From an uncultured Pseudomonadota bacterium (GTDB taxonomy: Bacteria; Pseudomonadota; Alphaproteobacteria; RF32; CAG-239): a DNA stretch of 64,000 bases. Numbering within the stretch: the stretch's first letter is position 1; every line of letters starts with the position of its first letter. The stretch covers positions 1-64,000 of the forward strand of contig CACWQS010000002.1 of assembly GCA_902763155.1 (NCBI GenBank). The letters run 5' to 3'. Position numbers and translations under genes: made by a program. Below, in pieces: positions 9,776 to 17,945 of this stretch. Below the pieces are notes generated by a model that was not told where the DNA came from, searched no databases, and saw only the letters and a program-made list of their open reading frames with translations.

Positions 9776-9953
9776 TTTTCGTTGAGTCAAAAAAGAGTCT
9801 ATTTTTTAAAAAGATTCTGAAACGACTCATATATAACACGATATTTTAACCTCTATAATATTATGTATTTTCAAAAAATATAACTTTTTACTTGCATTTA
9901 TATAATCTTATGATATATTTATTCAAAATTATACAACTTTATGAGGAAAAAAA
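9776..9953. other. AT-rich intergenic stretch with a hairpin
   Basis: This stretch separates the ribosomal operon promoter from the next plus-strand gene. GAGTC (9784-9788) pairs with GACTC (9824-9828), and inside it AGAGTC (9794-9799) pairs with GATTCT (9813-9818). A possible TTGCAT box lies near 9893 before the gene at 9954. I see no reading frame of merit. Confidence 0.4.
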
Positions 9954-10247
9954 ATGACAATGCTAAGAAATAAAGTAATTACCATATATAATCGTAAAAC
10001 CAGTATGCGTTTAGCTGATGCCGAATGGCAAATTATTGACCACATCTGCTACGCCGAAAAAATCAAACGCAAAAATCTGCTTGAGTTAATTGATCAAAAC
10101 CGCAATCAAGAGCTGGGATTAACCGCTGCTGTTCGTCTATTCGCGCTGCAATATCTCGATTCTCTGGCACAGAAAAACACTATAGGCTATGCGATATCGG
10201 CAAACCATATCAATTTACAAAATTCACTGTATTTGCTACAAAATTAA
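9954..10247 (+). CDS. Ribbon-helix-helix (RHH_4-like) protein
   Basis: This small 97-residue protein resembles the RHH_4 family found in alphaproteobacteria: a strand NRKTSMRLADAEW (about residues 13-25), a helix IIDHICYAEKIKRKNLLELID, then GLTAAVRLFALQYLDSLAQ, matching the family pattern of a hydrophobic helix ending in a V-F-x-L-x-Y/H-L-like motif. The fold suggests DNA binding, but no target is known. AGGAAAA lies six bases before the ATG. It has its own AT-rich upstream region and is convergent with the next gene. Confidence 0.65.
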   Translation: MTMLRNKVITIYNRKTSMRLADAEWQIIDHICYAEKIKRKNLLELIDQNRNQELGLTAAVRLFALQYLDSLAQKNTIGYAISANHINLQNSLYLLQN

Positions 10248-10257
10248 AATCTACTGC

Positions 10258-10932
10258 CTAAACAAACAAAGCGCACAGCCAATTCCACTGCCCCACACAA
10301 AGCCGCCAAACTAAATCGGTATATATTTGCACACCGTGCCACTGTTGACTGTTAAACGCAAACAAACACCCCGTAACCAAAAGATTTAAACCTATTATAA
10401 TAATAGCCGAAAATATGTAGCCTTCTTTTATTATATCTGTTTGCTCGCGATGCACTTGCGACAGTACCGTTTCCCAATAATAGGCCACAAAATAGCCGAA
10501 CACCGCATACACCAACCAATATTTCCCCGTAATCTCCAAAAGCCACGGCATAATCAGCATATACACGGCAGCAAACAGCGGAAAGAAATACGGTGATAAC
10601 GTAATCAACCAATTACCACGTCCGGCAAAAGCCATCGAACCGCCGCTCCCATCCGGATTAAGTCGCACCCGTTTCACAAAATGCAGAGTTAAATAAGCAA
10701 ACATGGTGTGTGTCAGCTCATGAGCAATAGTTTGAATCTGCCCTCGTAATTCTCGTCCCACGGTAAATGCTATAAACCAAAAGAAAATAATTCCCGATGC
10801 CATATAATAGAAATGCCATGCCATAAAATTAAAATACCAATAAGACTTGACCAGCGCCGGCAAGCTGAAAAGCAACACCAATGCCACCGGCCATCGGCAT
10901 AAATTTATCATAAAATCAATAACTTTGTTCAT
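10258..10932 (-). CDS. M50-like membrane metalloprotease candidate
   Basis: This 224-residue membrane protein has about five hydrophobic segments. A zinc-type motif HELTH (H71, E72, H75) sits at the start of a segment after GRELRGQIQTIA, which suggests an M50-like zincin in the inner membrane. NPDG appears at about residues 89-92, not in the position usual for site-2 proteases, so the assignment is tentative. GGAGA precedes the ATG. The gene at 30522 has a similar HExxH layout. Confidence 0.5.
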   Translation of the reverse strand: MNKVIDFMINLCRWPVALVLLFSLPALVKSYWYFNFMAWHFYYMASGIIFFWFIAFTVGRELRGQIQTIAHELTHTMFAYLTLHFVKRVRLNPDGSGGSMAFAGRGNWLITLSPYFFPLFAAVYMLIMPWLLEITGKYWLVYAVFGYFVAYYWETVLSQVHREQTDIIKEGYIFSAIIIIGLNLLVTGCLFAFNSQQWHGVQIYTDLVWRLCVGQWNWLCALFV

Positions 10933-11006
10933 CTTTTTCTCCGTTAGATAAATATTAACTTCAATATCCTAAAATTTTGCTAAAGACTTTGAACAAGGAG
11001 AAAAAA

Positions 11007-11300
11007 ATGGATAATCGTAATATGTTCCAATTTGTGCCAACTGAAGACGGTGAGCTTGTCTTATTTATATATGCGCGCGAGGGGGAAGCCGATCGTCCGT
11101 TGGCGCGCCTTCTTCCGGAGAAAAAAACCATAGAATTTTACCGTAGCGGCGAAGACGCCTTTGAATTAAAACCGATCGATAATAGCATTTTCGCCAATCT
11201 GGAAACCAAAAAAAATCTGTTGGTATGCGAAATTTTGCCCGCTGAACACGAAAATGAAGTAGAAATTTGCAATTCGTATGTTGCTGAAATTACAAAATAA
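11007..11300 (+). CDS. Hypothetical acidic 97-residue protein
   Basis: I do not recognise a family. The start at 11007 (MDNRNMFQFVPTEDGEL) is chosen because AAGGAG lies about seven bases upstream; an upstream ATG ten codons earlier has none. The product is strand-rich and acidic with no signal peptide or membrane segment, so it is probably cytoplasmic. It is followed by a weak AT-rich hairpin and then by the His-rich gene. Confidence 0.6.
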   Translation: MDNRNMFQFVPTEDGELVLFIYAREGEADRPLARLLPEKKTIEFYRSGEDAFELKPIDNSIFANLETKKNLLVCEILPAEHENEVEICNSYVAEITK

Positions 11301-11315
11301 ATTAAAAAATATTAA

Positions 11316-11337
11316 ATATACATACCTGAATGTATAT
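11316..11337 (+). terminator. Weak AT-rich hairpin, possible terminator
   Basis: ATATACAT (11316-11323) pairs with ATGTATAT (11330-11337), with CTTTT following. The stem is entirely weak pairs apart from two G-C pairs, so termination would be partial at best. Confidence 0.3.
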
Positions 11338-11407
11338 ATCTTTTATTGCAAAACATTTTTTTTCGAATTATCTTAAAATCAGAAACGAACTTTTAAGGAG
11401 AATTAAA

Positions 11408-11779
11408 ATGAAAAAGCTTTTATGTATGGTTACAATTTTTTCGTTAATGGCAGTAAATGCTAATGCTGAAACCATTATGATTATGGATTCTTACGGTAAT
11501 ATGACACAGCAAATCTATGCTTATCCTGCATCATCTCAAGTAACAGTCCAGCCGCAGCCGGTAGCAGTTCAACCGCAACAGGTGGTAACGGTGCAACCGT
11601 ATCAACCGCAACAAGTTGTGGTAGTGCGTCAAACTCCACAACCGCGTAACTATTATTACGATTCGGCCGCTACATCATTTTTTGCCGGCTTAACCGGTGC
11701 GGTTATCGGTGGGGCAATATTCCATCATCATGGACATCATAGACATCATGGCGGCGGGCATCATCACCATCGCAGATAA
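11408..11779 (+). CDS. Exported His-rich protein
   Basis: The start at 11408 has AAGGAG upstream and gives a clear signal peptide (MKKLLCMVTIFSLMAVNANA, cut after about residue 20). Then comes a Val/Gln/Pro repeat region (VQPQPVAVQPQQVVTVQPYQ), a glycine-rich hydrophobic stretch SFFAGLTGAVIGGAIF (about 87-102) and a 20-residue His-rich tail (HHHGHHRHHGGGHHHHRR). The tail is likely to bind Ni, Zn or Cu, and the hydrophobic stretch may anchor or oligomerise the protein. No enzyme domain is seen. A strong terminator follows. Confidence 0.65.
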   Translation: MKKLLCMVTIFSLMAVNANAETIMIMDSYGNMTQQIYAYPASSQVTVQPQPVAVQPQQVVTVQPYQPQQVVVVRQTPQPRNYYYDSAATSFFAGLTGAVIGGAIFHHHGHHRHHGGGHHHHRR

Positions 11780-11804
11780 ATTTATTTGAACAACTAATGC
11801 ACTT

Positions 11805-11842
11805 TACAGTCGGCGTTTTTCCTTTGTCGCCGACTGTTTTTT
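11805..11842 (+). terminator. Strong intrinsic terminator
   Basis: ACAGTCGGCG (11805-11814) pairs perfectly with CGCCGACTGT (11827-11836), followed by a run of seven T. It ends the transcript of the His-rich protein gene. Confidence 0.9.
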
Positions 11843-11843
11843 T

Positions 11844-11871
11844 ATTGACTATTTTTCAAATTCTGCTATGC
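11844..11871 (+). promoter_or_regulatory. Promoter for the 12069 gene and its leader
   Basis: TTGACT (11844-11849) and TATGCT (11866-11871) are 16 bases apart. A transcript from here would start near 11879 and carry a leader of about 190 bases before the ATG at 12069. Confidence 0.6.
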
Positions 11872-11878
11872 TACCCGC

Positions 11879-12068
11879 GATTATTTATAATTGATATTAG
11901 ATTATTTTGCTGATTATTTATTGATGAGGATTAAACACCGAAGTTAATAACATAAAAGATCAGTGAACACCGAACACTTTTAGAGATAATCAGTTGTCTG
12001 CTGTTCCTCTGACAATTTAACAATCTTATCGCTGCAAGGAACCGGCGTGCCATTAAAATTAAATCATT
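11879..12068 (+). ncRNA. Structured leader RNA with twin ACACCGAA loops
   Basis: CTGATTATTT (11910-11919) pairs with AGATAATCAG (11984-11993) and encloses two hairpins: ATTAA (11930-11934)/TTAAT (11944-11948) and AGTG (11962-11965)/CACT (11975-11978). Both loops contain AACACCGAA. After this, TTGTC (11994-11998) pairs with GACAA (12011-12015), and GTTCC in its loop (12003-12007) can pair with GGAAC (12038-12042), an H-type pseudoknot. No terminator is seen, so a cis-acting leader for the next gene is more likely than a free RNA. No known family was recognised. Confidence 0.5.
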
Positions 12069-13055
12069 ATGGCTGAAAAAAAACCTGTTTCAACGAAAAT
12101 ATGGAATTTTTTCGTTGGTGTTATTGACTATCTTGTGTTCATTGTTTTCGGTAATCCGGCAACAATGGTGGTATTTAATTTCTTCTCACCGCGACTAACA
12201 CGGCTTTGGGTGCGAAATAAGCGATATTTCGGAGAGAGCATTTATGCTTTCTATGCATGGATGTTTACAAAACTTCCTTTCCGTTGGGCAAAGTGGTGGC
12301 TGAATCCGAGAGATTTACAAAACTACTCTGTAAATAAGCAAGTTATGTATTTTAATAAAGTTTCGCCTTCAGCACAGACTTTCAGTGCAATTATTGCAGA
12401 TGCCGAAATTCAATTGGTAAAAACTCTGCCGGCGTCTGTTTTTATAAAATTAATGCCGGAGCTAAGGTTCGCTCTTAATACATTGAAATATATGTTACAA
12501 AACGGACGATTTGATATTTTAAATGAGTATATAAAACATGGTGCTTGGAGTGTTAATGGTTTGAAATTGCTCATAAAAACGATTAGTAAAGAGGCTCCAT
12601 ATTACCAAAAGAAAATTTTGCTGTTGGAAAAATATGCCATACGTTACAAATTGTCTGATAATGAGATGGATATGATTTATCATCAATGTCTTCCGGCAGA
12701 CTATGAACGCTTGAAGCGTGCTAATTTGTGCTATGATCAAATTCGCAAAGTACGCTATTTCATCGGTCTGGTAAATGAACAAGAAGAAAAGGAATGGGCT
12801 GCATATTGTCAGAACAACACCTTTGAACCGGAGGCACAGGCTGAAATGACATTGGCACAATATAAAATTTTCAGCAAAGCAGGATGCTGTTTAGCGCCGA
12901 AAGCAATTATAGCCTTGTTGCATAAACCTAACGAAAAGTATTGGCGTGAAATTTTTGTCCGAGAGCCGAGAAATGCCTTAATTTGTGATGAAATCACAGA
13001 TTTTGTACTTGGCACTCCTCAAGTTGCGAAAGTCTATCTGGATAGAAAATCTTAA
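12069..13055 (+). CDS. Hypothetical protein, 328 residues
   Basis: No family recognised. The N-terminal 60 residues contain a hydrophobic stretch (about 12-36) and a Trp-rich, basic segment (about residues 45-80: TRLWVRNKRYFGES, FRWAKWWLNP), suggesting membrane association. The rest is helical and soluble, with Lys/Glu-rich helices. There is no clear ribosome site directly before the ATG; AAGGA lies about 26 bases upstream, inside the possible pseudoknot, so translation may depend on leader folding. A bidirectional terminator follows. Confidence 0.55.
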   Translation: MAEKKPVSTKIWNFFVGVIDYLVFIVFGNPATMVVFNFFSPRLTRLWVRNKRYFGESIYAFYAWMFTKLPFRWAKWWLNPRDLQNYSVNKQVMYFNKVSPSAQTFSAIIADAEIQLVKTLPASVFIKLMPELRFALNTLKYMLQNGRFDILNEYIKHGAWSVNGLKLLIKTISKEAPYYQKKILLLEKYAIRYKLSDNEMDMIYHQCLPADYERLKRANLCYDQIRKVRYFIGLVNEQEEKEWAAYCQNNTFEPEAQAEMTLAQYKIFSKAGCCLAPKAIIALLHKPNEKYWREIFVREPRNALICDEITDFVLGTPQVAKVYLDRKS

Positions 13056-13066
13056 TCCTCTAATTA

Positions 13067-13098
13067 AAAAGTCGCTCCATTTAACGAGAGCGACTTTT
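13067..13098. terminator. Bidirectional terminator
   Basis: AAAAGTCGCTC (13067-13077) pairs with GAGCGACTTTT (13088-13098), with T-rich sequence beyond on both strands. It lies between the convergent genes ending at 13055 and 13126. Confidence 0.8.
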
Positions 13099-13125
13099 GA
13101 ATTTTTAAATTATTTTCCGCATATT

Positions 13126-13794
13126 TTACATGTTTTCCATGCTTAAATCTTCCGTCAACTCGCTGTCAATTTTCTCAACGGTTTCCGATTCGTCTTCCTC
13201 GCCTTCAGTTGCTTCATCGTCTTCATCATAAATAAATTCTACCGTTGACATATCCGGTGCGGTTTCTTCAGGCTCATTTTCGGCCTGCATTTCGGCAATC
13301 GGCGCATTCATCGGTTCATCATCGGCCAAAACTTCTTCCGCAGCCACTTTTTTGCCGTCGCGCACCATCGGCAGTTCATCGCGTGCCGCCAACTGCGCCT
13401 CACTAAGTAATATCGCCGTATCAACTTTTGTATCATAACATTTCAGTAGCCAAGCATCATAAATCGGATGTTCTACCGCATGAGTTGCCGGCGAAGATGA
13501 AATCATCCACCCTTTAAAAATATTGATTTCCTCACCTTGCAAAGTGGTGTCGGTAACATCAACAAAAGCAAAATTATCCGGCGTTTCCTCCACCGGACGT
13601 GTTTTGCAACTGCGCACTACTATCGAAAGCGAACCAAACTTAACCTCGCCATTTACCGGCACATTTATCACACTTACCCGACCGGTAATCTTGTCCATTG
13701 CCTGCATCTGTGCCGTGTTTTTATCTATCTCCTCGGCTTTTGCCGACACACCAAAAAGAGCCAAAACACCGCAAATAATCGCCAGCTTATTCAT
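13126..13794 (-). CDS. DUF2155 domain exported protein
   Basis: Signal peptide at residues 1-20 (MNKLAIICGVLALFGVSAKA), then a DUF2155 domain from about 33 to 120: MDKITGRVSVINVPVNGEVKFGSLSIVVRSC, RPVEETPDNFAFVDV and FKGWMISSSPATHAVEHPIYDAWLLKC with two conserved Cys. The C-terminal 80 residues are very acidic and low-complexity. DUF2155 genes commonly sit beside an MlaD gene in alphaproteobacteria, as here (8-base overlap), so a role in outer membrane lipid handling is inferred; the domain itself has no known biochemical function. Confidence 0.85.
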   Translation of the reverse strand: MNKLAIICGVLALFGVSAKAEEIDKNTAQMQAMDKITGRVSVINVPVNGEVKFGSLSIVVRSCKTRPVEETPDNFAFVDVTDTTLQGEEINIFKGWMISSSPATHAVEHPIYDAWLLKCYDTKVDTAILLSEAQLAARDELPMVRDGKKVAAEEVLADDEPMNAPIAEMQAENEPEETAPDMSTVEFIYDEDDEATEGEEDESETVEKIDSELTEDLSMENM

Positions 13795-14248
13795 TTTTAT
13801 CTCCGTTATCCGTTACCATAAAAATGATCTCGCCGACCATATCTTCCAGCGTCTTAAAATCTTTGGTCTTTTTGAACATATCGCCGTCCATAAGCAATTC
13901 TTTATCTGATCCCGGTTCAATTTTTACGAATTTATCGCCCATCAATCCATCGCCGACAATCACCACCGTGCTGTCTTTCGGCAACTTAACATCTCCGGCA
14001 ATACTGAACGTTACACGCACCGTATAATCCTCATTGTTGAGTTTTTGTGCCGTTACCGTCCCTACTTTAATCCCGTTAATCCGCACATCGGAACCGATGC
14101 TCAAACCGCCCACTTTCATAAAATCTGCCGCAAGCGTGTAGCCTTTAACCACCTGCAAATCCGACACCCGATACGCAAAAATCAAAAACAATAAAGCTAC
14201 TACTAAAACCACTAGGCCCATTATTGTTTCAACAGGTTTTTTTCTCAT
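13787..14248 (-). CDS. mlaD: MCE/MlaD domain lipid-binding protein (second copy)
   Basis: MlaD proteins form hexameric rings that carry phospholipids between the membranes. From the start at 14248 the product is 153 residues: one N-terminal membrane helix (about 10-28), then the MCE domain with AADFMKVGGLSIGSDVRINGIKVGTV and VVIVGDGLMGDKFVKIEPG. The start overlaps the previous gene's stop as TAATG behind GGAGGAAG, implying coupling. It is shorter than many MlaD proteins but complete for one MCE domain. Confidence 0.85.
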   Translation of the reverse strand: MRKKPVETIMGLVVLVVALLFLIFAYRVSDLQVVKGYTLAADFMKVGGLSIGSDVRINGIKVGTVTAQKLNNEDYTVRVTFSIAGDVKLPKDSTVVIVGDGLMGDKFVKIEPGSDKELLMDGDMFKKTKDFKTLEDMVGEIIFMVTDNGDKNE

Positions 14249-14796
14249 TATTCTTCCTCCGTTTGCATTGCGTCTTTCTTCGGCTCTGCCGCATCTTCGC
14301 ATTCTTTTCCAACTTCAACAATTTGCTTTTTTCGATTAGCCTTGCCCATAGATATAATTCTATCGACCAATTCTTCTAAAACCATAGCATCTTGCGTATA
14401 TTCAAACTCATCGCCCTCAGCGATAAATTCCTCCGAACCTCCGGCTTCAATCTCAATATATTTTGCACCCATAACGCCGGAACTGACAATACTGGCGCCG
14501 CTATCATCGGGAATCTGCACGCCTGATTTTATCATTAAAGTCAGAGTGGCCCGAAAATTTTCATCTAAAACCGAATTATCCACATATCCGACATCTATTC
14601 CGGCCATACGCACACGGCTTCCCACTTCCAAACCATCGGTGCGATTAAAGGTGGCATAAACCGCATAATCGGAATCTTCGGCATCTGCCCAAACTTTGCT
14701 TTGCCACTTATAGATCCCGACTGCCATCAGTGCCGCCACAATAACACAAACACCGATGATAAAGTCTTTTAATTCTTCTTTTGTAAATTTATCCAA
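14248..14796 (-). CDS. MCE/MlaD domain lipid-binding protein (first copy)
   Basis: This 182-residue protein also has one membrane helix (about 12-30) followed by a single MCE domain: ATFNRTDGLEVGSRVRMAGIDVGYV and SGVMGAKYIEIEAGG. The tail is acidic. It is diverged from the next gene, so the ring could be hetero-oligomeric. No MlaE permease or MlaF ATPase gene lies nearby; they must be elsewhere if this is a full Mla transporter. The ABC ATPase at 14908 is divergent and of another type. Confidence 0.8.
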   Translation of the reverse strand: MDKFTKEELKDFIIGVCVIVAALMAVGIYKWQSKVWADAEDSDYAVYATFNRTDGLEVGSRVRMAGIDVGYVDNSVLDENFRATLTLMIKSGVQIPDDSGASIVSSGVMGAKYIEIEAGGSEEFIAEGDEFEYTQDAMVLEELVDRIISMGKANRKKQIVEVGKECEDAAEPKKDAMQTEEE

Positions 14797-14907
14797 TTTT
14801 CATGCTCCATTTAAGCGTTTTGTTAATTATTACTCCATTAAAATCAATTTGTCATCAATGTTTTTTGATTATAGTTGAAAATTTTTGATAAACAAGGTTT
14901 TTTTAAG

Positions 14908-15621
14908 ATGATACTAAGTGTGCGAAACATAAGTAAAAAATTCGGTCAAACAATAGCATTGGATAATGTGAGTTTTGACGTTGAAAACGGGCAAATTGCC
15001 GCCCTCTTGGGCGAAAATGGTGCCGGAAAATCAACACTTTTGCGCCTTATAAGCGGATACTATGAAGCAGATGCTGGCGAAATAAAATTAAACGAAAAAA
15101 CACTACAAAAAAATCACGCCGAATATTTACATTCTCTGGGGTATGTTCCGGAAATATCCGCTCTTTACGGCGAAATGACTGTATTTGAATTTCTAATGTT
15201 TGTAGCCCGTATCCGCTCTTTAGAAGCTGCAACAATCAACAAAAAAATTCGTCGCATAGTTCGCTTGCTTGAACTCCAACCGGTTATAAACATAAGAAAC
15301 GAGCACCTGTCCAAAGGCTATAAAAAACGGGTAGAACTCGCCGCCGCTCTTTTGAGCGAACCTGAACTTCTGCTACTTGATGAACCGACGGAGGGCTTAG
15401 ACCCTAATCAAAAACAAATACTACGCGACATTATCAAACATTACGCCTTGGAACATACCGTTATCATTTCCACGCACACATTGGAAGATGTTGAAGCCTT
15501 AGCGTCGCAAATTTTATTGTTGCATAAAGGCCGTTTGCTACTAAATACCGATTTAGCTGATTTCAAACAAACCGCCGATAACGACTTGTTACAATCATTT
15601 AAACAAATGACAAAAGATTGA
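14908..15621 (+). CDS. ABC transporter ATPase, GldA-like
   Basis: The start at 14908 (MILSVRNISKKFGQTIALDN) is placed where the family begins, with AAGG upstream; product 237 residues. Walker A GENGAGKS is at 35-42, the signature LSKGYKK at 134-140 and Walker B LLLLDEP at 154-160, followed by the H-loop TVIISTH. It is the motor of the exporter encoded with the next two genes. The similarity to GldA of gliding bacteria is by organisation; here the likely role is export or envelope maintenance, not gliding. Confidence 0.88.
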   Translation: MILSVRNISKKFGQTIALDNVSFDVENGQIAALLGENGAGKSTLLRLISGYYEADAGEIKLNEKTLQKNHAEYLHSLGYVPEISALYGEMTVFEFLMFVARIRSLEAATINKKIRRIVRLLELQPVINIRNEHLSKGYKKRVELAAALLSEPELLLLDEPTEGLDPNQKQILRDIIKHYALEHTVIISTHTLEDVEALASQILLLHKGRLLLNTDLADFKQTADNDLLQSFKQMTKD

Positions 15622-15629
15622 GGTGCATC

Positions 15630-17945
15630 ATGCGAGTATTTTTCACACTATTACAAAAAGAAATAAGTGCCGGCTTCAAAAATGGTTCGGCATATTGGAT
15701 TTTTCTGATTTATCTGCTTGTTTCTATAGGCACTGCCTTCTATTTCAGCTCTTTTCTTACCATGCGCGATATGGCGCTTTATGCTCTATTTTCGCCACAA
15801 CCTATCATCTTAGCTGTATTAATACCGGCACTAACCATGCGTACTTGGACTTCCGAATATCGTCTCGGAACCGATGAATTTTTACTCACTTTACCCATCA
15901 GCGATACAATTCTGGTAGCGGCAAAAATCTGCGCTGTATGGCTACTTTTAAGTATTATGAGCTTATTTTTATTGCCATTTATTTTTTATACATCAACTTG
16001 GCTACACCTTGATTGGAGCAATTTACTGCTTTGCTGGGTTGGACTGGAATTAGTCTTTTTTATGTTCTCCTCCCTCGGATGTCTAATCTCTTGTTTATGC
16101 AGGCAATTAACTGCGGCATATCTGATAAGTGTTCTAATTTTAGGCTTACTTACCTCTCTGTCATTCAGCGGTTTATACAGTGTTTATAAAGATTTTCTGT
16201 TTGCCGAAATAAGCCTTGCCGATATTTTATATTTTGTTTTATCAGGATGCGGTTTTTTTATCTTAAATATTTTTGCTTTATCTCCATATCGCAGCGGCAA
16301 AGAACAATATATTTGGCGTATGTCGGCATTTGCAATACTGTTTTTAATTGGTTTATCTTTAAGTATAATCGCTCTTTTTTATCTTTTTCCGAATAAAATA
16401 GATTTGACTGGTGCCCGCACATACTCACTTAAACCTCAGACCTTGAATATTATAAAAAACACAGACCAAGCTATAACAATAGACATTTATGCCGCTAAAG
16501 ATTATTTGAAACAAAATCCGGATAATCGTTTTTTCTTTGAACAAATAAATCGTATGGTGAAAAAATATCAGCTTAAATCTGCAGGACAAATTACCGTGCG
16601 TTCGCAAATTGTTGAAGCTTTTTCTGACGAAGAAGAAAATATTTTGCAAAAAGGCTTGTTTTTTGAAGAAAACATTTATGGCAGTCGCAATTATTTCGGC
16701 GCCATCTTGCGTCTTAATGACGGCACCGAAACTGCCATCCGCCAATTTTTACCGCAACGCCGTCAATACATTGAAAAAGACGTTGATACCGCTATTCTAA
16801 AATTAACTCAACCGGAAAAAATCCGTTCTGTCGGGGTATATTTAGACGGACAGCAAAATCTAGACCCGTTTGTAAGTATGTTTATTAATCTGGAAAATGA
16901 TTATAATGTCGTTAACATAGAAGATAACACCTATCATATTTCCGACAAACTTGATTTATTGATTTTAGTTAACCCGAAAAAACTACCATCAGTATTTCTA
17001 TACGCCATCGACCAATATATCATGCGTGGCGGTAAACTCATCATATTTTTCGACTTTTTGACGCGCAGTCAATCTCTTAATAACAATAAAAAAGATTTGG
17101 ATATTGTAAGCTTTTTTCCGGATTGGGGAATTGAATTGCAAAAAGATTTGCCTTCCGAAGGAGAATTGGCACCGCAATTTATTACCGGTCGGAAAAACTT
17201 AAATATATTCAATGCCGCGGAATTTGCCGTAAATAATAAAAATTTGCAAGTTGAACCGTTTATAACAAACGGTAAAAACTATATCGGCGCAATCTTGAAA
17301 GGGAAAATTCGTTCGCACTACGAGCATAATCCGTTTGCCGACACTAACCCGTCTTTGCGCTTACTACCGTATACCGAATTAAACGAAAATGCGCAAATTG
17401 CCTTGGTTGGAGATGTTGACCTGCTTGATGAAAAAAATTGGGTTAGTCCGCAATCTTCTGATCGCAATCCATACAGTATCATACCTACCTCGGCCAACGG
17501 CGAAGCTGCAAGAGCATTAGTTGACTATATGGCCGGTAACAGCATATATATCAATTTGCCGATAAATAACAACACCGGCAACGAACAGAATATTAGCGAA
17601 CAGATGATGCAATTGGCTCAAAAAGTCTATCAGCACCAAATTGCTCAAAATAACGAAAATTTAGAGATTATTCGCGCTGCATTATATCTTAAAACCGGTG
17701 GCGATGAAAACAAACTCAGACAAATGCTCCAAATCAGCTCTGCCGGACAAGAACTCGCTAAAGCCGAACAACAAAAGGAAAATCTGGCGTATTTAGTGCA
17801 AAATGAATATACCAAACAAACTCATCGTGCACTTTTATTGCAAATTATTATAATTCCTATATTTTGCTTAGCATTGTTGTGGGGTATTTTAAGAAGACGT
17901 AACAAGCATCGTCAAAAACAAATTTCGGAGATTTTCCATGAATAA
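15630..17945 (+). CDS. Fused ABC-2 permease and GldG-like protein
   Basis: The start at 15630 has GAGG seven bases upstream. The 771-residue product is a fusion. Residues 1 to about 245 form an ABC-2-type permease with six membrane segments, as in GldF. From about 250 there is a seventh segment, then a large extracytoplasmic GldG/ABC_transp_aux region (IDIYAAKDYLK..., SVGVYLDGQ, MRGGKLIIFFDF), and a last membrane helix near the end with a basic tail. In many bacteria these are two genes. It overlaps neither neighbour by more than a few bases, so the three genes form one operon. Confidence 0.82.
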   Translation: MRVFFTLLQKEISAGFKNGSAYWIFLIYLLVSIGTAFYFSSFLTMRDMALYALFSPQPIILAVLIPALTMRTWTSEYRLGTDEFLLTLPISDTILVAAKICAVWLLLSIMSLFLLPFIFYTSTWLHLDWSNLLLCWVGLELVFFMFSSLGCLISCLCRQLTAAYLISVLILGLLTSLSFSGLYSVYKDFLFAEISLADILYFVLSGCGFFILNIFALSPYRSGKEQYIWRMSAFAILFLIGLSLSIIALFYLFPNKIDLTGARTYSLKPQTLNIIKNTDQAITIDIYAAKDYLKQNPDNRFFFEQINRMVKKYQLKSAGQITVRSQIVEAFSDEEENILQKGLFFEENIYGSRNYFGAILRLNDGTETAIRQFLPQRRQYIEKDVDTAILKLTQPEKIRSVGVYLDGQQNLDPFVSMFINLENDYNVVNIEDNTYHISDKLDLLILVNPKKLPSVFLYAIDQYIMRGGKLIIFFDFLTRSQSLNNNKKDLDIVSFFPDWGIELQKDLPSEGELAPQFITGRKNLNIFNAAEFAVNNKNLQVEPFITNGKNYIGAILKGKIRSHYEHNPFADTNPSLRLLPYTELNENAQIALVGDVDLLDEKNWVSPQSSDRNPYSIIPTSANGEAARALVDYMAGNSIYINLPINNNTGNEQNISEQMMQLAQKVYQHQIAQNNENLEIIRAALYLKTGGDENKLRQMLQISSAGQELAKAEQQKENLAYLVQNEYTKQTHRALLLQIIIIPIFCLALLWGILRRRNKHRQKQISEIFHE

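Noticed and set aside
14908..15621. ABC ATPase as the MlaF partner of the MCE genes
   Set aside because: It is divergent from the MCE genes and in an operon with an ABC-2/GldG permease, not with MlaE.
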